A stretch of DNA of 8,580 nucleotides from an uncultured Chitinophagaceae bacterium (lineage in GTDB: Bacteria; Bacteroidota; Bacteroidia; Chitinophagales; Chitinophagaceae), in the NCBI GenBank assembly GCA_946885665.1, contig CAMPGT010000167.1, forward strand, positions 1 to 8,580, given 5' to 3'. The notes under the pieces were generated by a model, which was not told the DNA's origin, did no database searches, and saw only the letters and a program-made list of their open reading frames with translations. Below are positions 7,967 through 8,580 of this stretch, piece by piece; position 1 is the first letter of the stretch, and each line of letters begins with the position of its first letter. Made by a program: the position numbers and the translations under genes.

Positions 7967-8227
7967 ATGAACTTAGAGATTCTCACACCTGAAAAAAAAC
8001 TTTACAGCGGAAACGTTTACGGCGTTCAGTTGCCTGGTATCTCTGGGTTGTTTGAAGTGCTGGAAAAACATGCGCCGCTGGTAAGTGCGTTGAAAGCAGG
8101 AAGGCTCAAGGTCCTGAAGGACAGAAGTAACCAGACGAGCTTCTTCGATATCCAGGGTGGCTTTGTCGAAGTAATCAACAATAACGTAACTGTACTTGTT
8201 GAAGGCGCCGTACCCGTGGAAGCCTAA
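7967..8227 (+). CDS. atpC: F1F0 ATP synthase subunit epsilon (beta-sandwich domain only)
   Basis: An 86-residue epsilon subunit of the central stalk, joining gamma to the c-ring. It has the N-terminal beta-sandwich: LEILTPEKKLYSG at 3-15, VQLPGISGLFEVLEKHAPLVSAL at 20-42 (the usual PGxxGxFxxLxxHAPL), and a final GGFVEVINNNVTVLVEGAV. It stops there. The C-terminal two-helix domain of about 50 residues, which in E. coli and Bacillus inhibits ATP hydrolysis, is absent. The next bases lead into a clear terminator, so this is a short gene and not one cut by a frameshift. Short epsilon subunits are, to my knowledge, common in Bacteroidota. ATG 7967 follows an A-rich leader without a Shine-Dalgarno sequence. 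Confidence 0.94.
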   Translation: MNLEILTPEKKLYSGNVYGVQLPGISGLFEVLEKHAPLVSALKAGRLKVLKDRSNQTSFFDIQGGFVEVINNNVTVLVEGAVPVEA

Positions 8228-8279
8228 ATAGTAAGATTCATATTTGGGTCCATCATCCGCGGAAAAATCTGTTAGTTGG

Positions 8280-8309
8280 AACCCTCAGCGTAAGCTGGGG
8301 GTTTTTTTT
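8280..8309 (+). terminator. Intrinsic terminator of atpD-atpC
   Basis: A 10-bp stem, AACCCTCAGC (8280-8289) with GCTGGGGGTT (8294-8303), contains one T-G wobble and has the 4-nt loop GTAA. Eight T follow at 8302-8309, the first two shared with the stem. It lies 52 bp after the atpC stop. The minus strand lacks a T-run after the stem, so it should act mainly on plus-strand transcripts. Its T-run overlaps the stop codon of the convergent YqgE-family gene. Confidence 0.9.
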
Positions 8310-8574
8310 AATTGAGCTGGGGATCGGTGGGAAAGTTGACCATGATGCTGTAATCGCCGCCCAGGCTCTTTACCGCATCCTTCCATATTTCGTCGATATT
8401 GCGATGGAAAACCAATTTTCGTGTGGCCTCGAGCGTTAGCCACGATTTTTGGTTCATTTCTTCCTTTAACTGGCCCTCCGACCATCCGGAGTAGCCGATA
8501 TAAAACCTGATTCGCGACGCGTCGATGTGCCCCTTTTTCAGCAAATCGATCAGAAGCGCAAGCGTTTGGCTCAA
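8308..8574 (-). CDS. YqgE/AlgH family protein, C-terminal part (frame closed by a stop at the window edge)
   Basis: The 88 visible residues match the C-terminal half of YqgE/AlgH (formerly DUF179) proteins: IRFYIGYSGWSEGQLKEEM at 22-40, a tryptophan-containing strand KSWLTLEA, KLVFHRNIDEIWKDAVKSLGGDY, and the closing NFPTDPQLN. Family members usually have about 180-190 residues, so about half is missing. The reading frame is closed by TAA at 8580-8578, two codons before the TTG at 8574, which is the only start candidate. The GGDF-like segment expected before the first helix is not seen in this frame. Either a frameshift lies near 8574 or the gene is truncated; the window ends too soon to tell. 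The biochemical role of the family is not settled. Confidence 0.75.
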   Translation of the reverse strand: MSQTLALLIDLLKKGHIDASRIRFYIGYSGWSEGQLKEEMNQKSWLTLEATRKLVFHRNIDEIWKDAVKSLGGDYSIMVNFPTDPQLN

Positions 8575-8580
8575 TCTTTA

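Noticed and set aside
7992..7999. A8 run in atpC as a slippage site
   Set aside because: It codes Glu-Lys-Lys at the N-terminus in a conserved frame, and I know of no recoding in atpC. It shows that A-runs occur here by codon choice.
8285..8485. 66-codon minus-strand ORF overlapping the YqgE-family gene
   Set aside because: The overlapping frame carries the clear YqgE motifs (GYSGW, NFPTDPQLN); this one is a shadow that runs across the terminator.

Overview
The window looks like chromosomal DNA from a member of the Bacteroidota, most probably a Chitinophagaceae-like genus. The signs are: a secreted protein ending in a type IX secretion (T9SS) type A sorting signal; a lipoprotein with the CKK start typical of the phylum; TAnnTTTG promoter boxes in place of sigma70 elements; A/T-rich leaders without Shine-Dalgarno sequences; a free-standing atpD-atpC pair with a very short epsilon subunit; and a dnaX with a lineage-type C-terminus. 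Base composition and codon use look even throughout. I see no IS, prophage, CRISPR, tRNA or rRNA.

Layout, left to right. (1) Positions 1-761, minus strand: the 5' part of a very small T9SS-sorted secreted protein that runs off the left edge, then a lipocalin-like lipoprotein. (2) 863-1273, plus: an orphan single-domain response regulator, divergent from the lipoprotein and nearly touching the convergent pdhC. (3) 1283-4884, minus: pdhC (E2 of pyruvate dehydrogenase, two lipoyl domains), preceded upstream by dnaX (DNA polymerase III clamp-loader gamma/tau). (4) 4885-5058: a gene-free leader carrying inverted arrays of a 7-bp repeat. (5) 5059-6219, minus: a 386-residue GNAT-like acetyltransferase of unknown substrate. 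(6) 6220-6386: a divergent promoter region with a TAnnTTTG box on each strand and a palindromic hairpin in the atpD leader. (7) 6387-8227, plus: atpD and atpC, ended by a strong intrinsic terminator. (8) 8308 to the right edge, minus: the C-terminal half of a YqgE/AlgH-family gene whose frame is closed by a stop codon at the very edge.

The genes are mostly housekeeping functions (pyruvate to acetyl-CoA, replication clamp loading, F1 ATP synthase) and do not form one pathway. No stretch over 300 bases lacks a gene. I do not see an undescribed multi-gene system. The most interesting signal is inside dnaX: a run of nine A residues (coding strand) right after the clamp-loader core. Both alternative frames stop within a few codons of it, which is the arrangement expected for making a short gamma form by slippage. 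Second is the recurrence of period-7 tandem repeats in three separate intergenic regions, one of them arranged as an inverted pair just upstream of dnaX.
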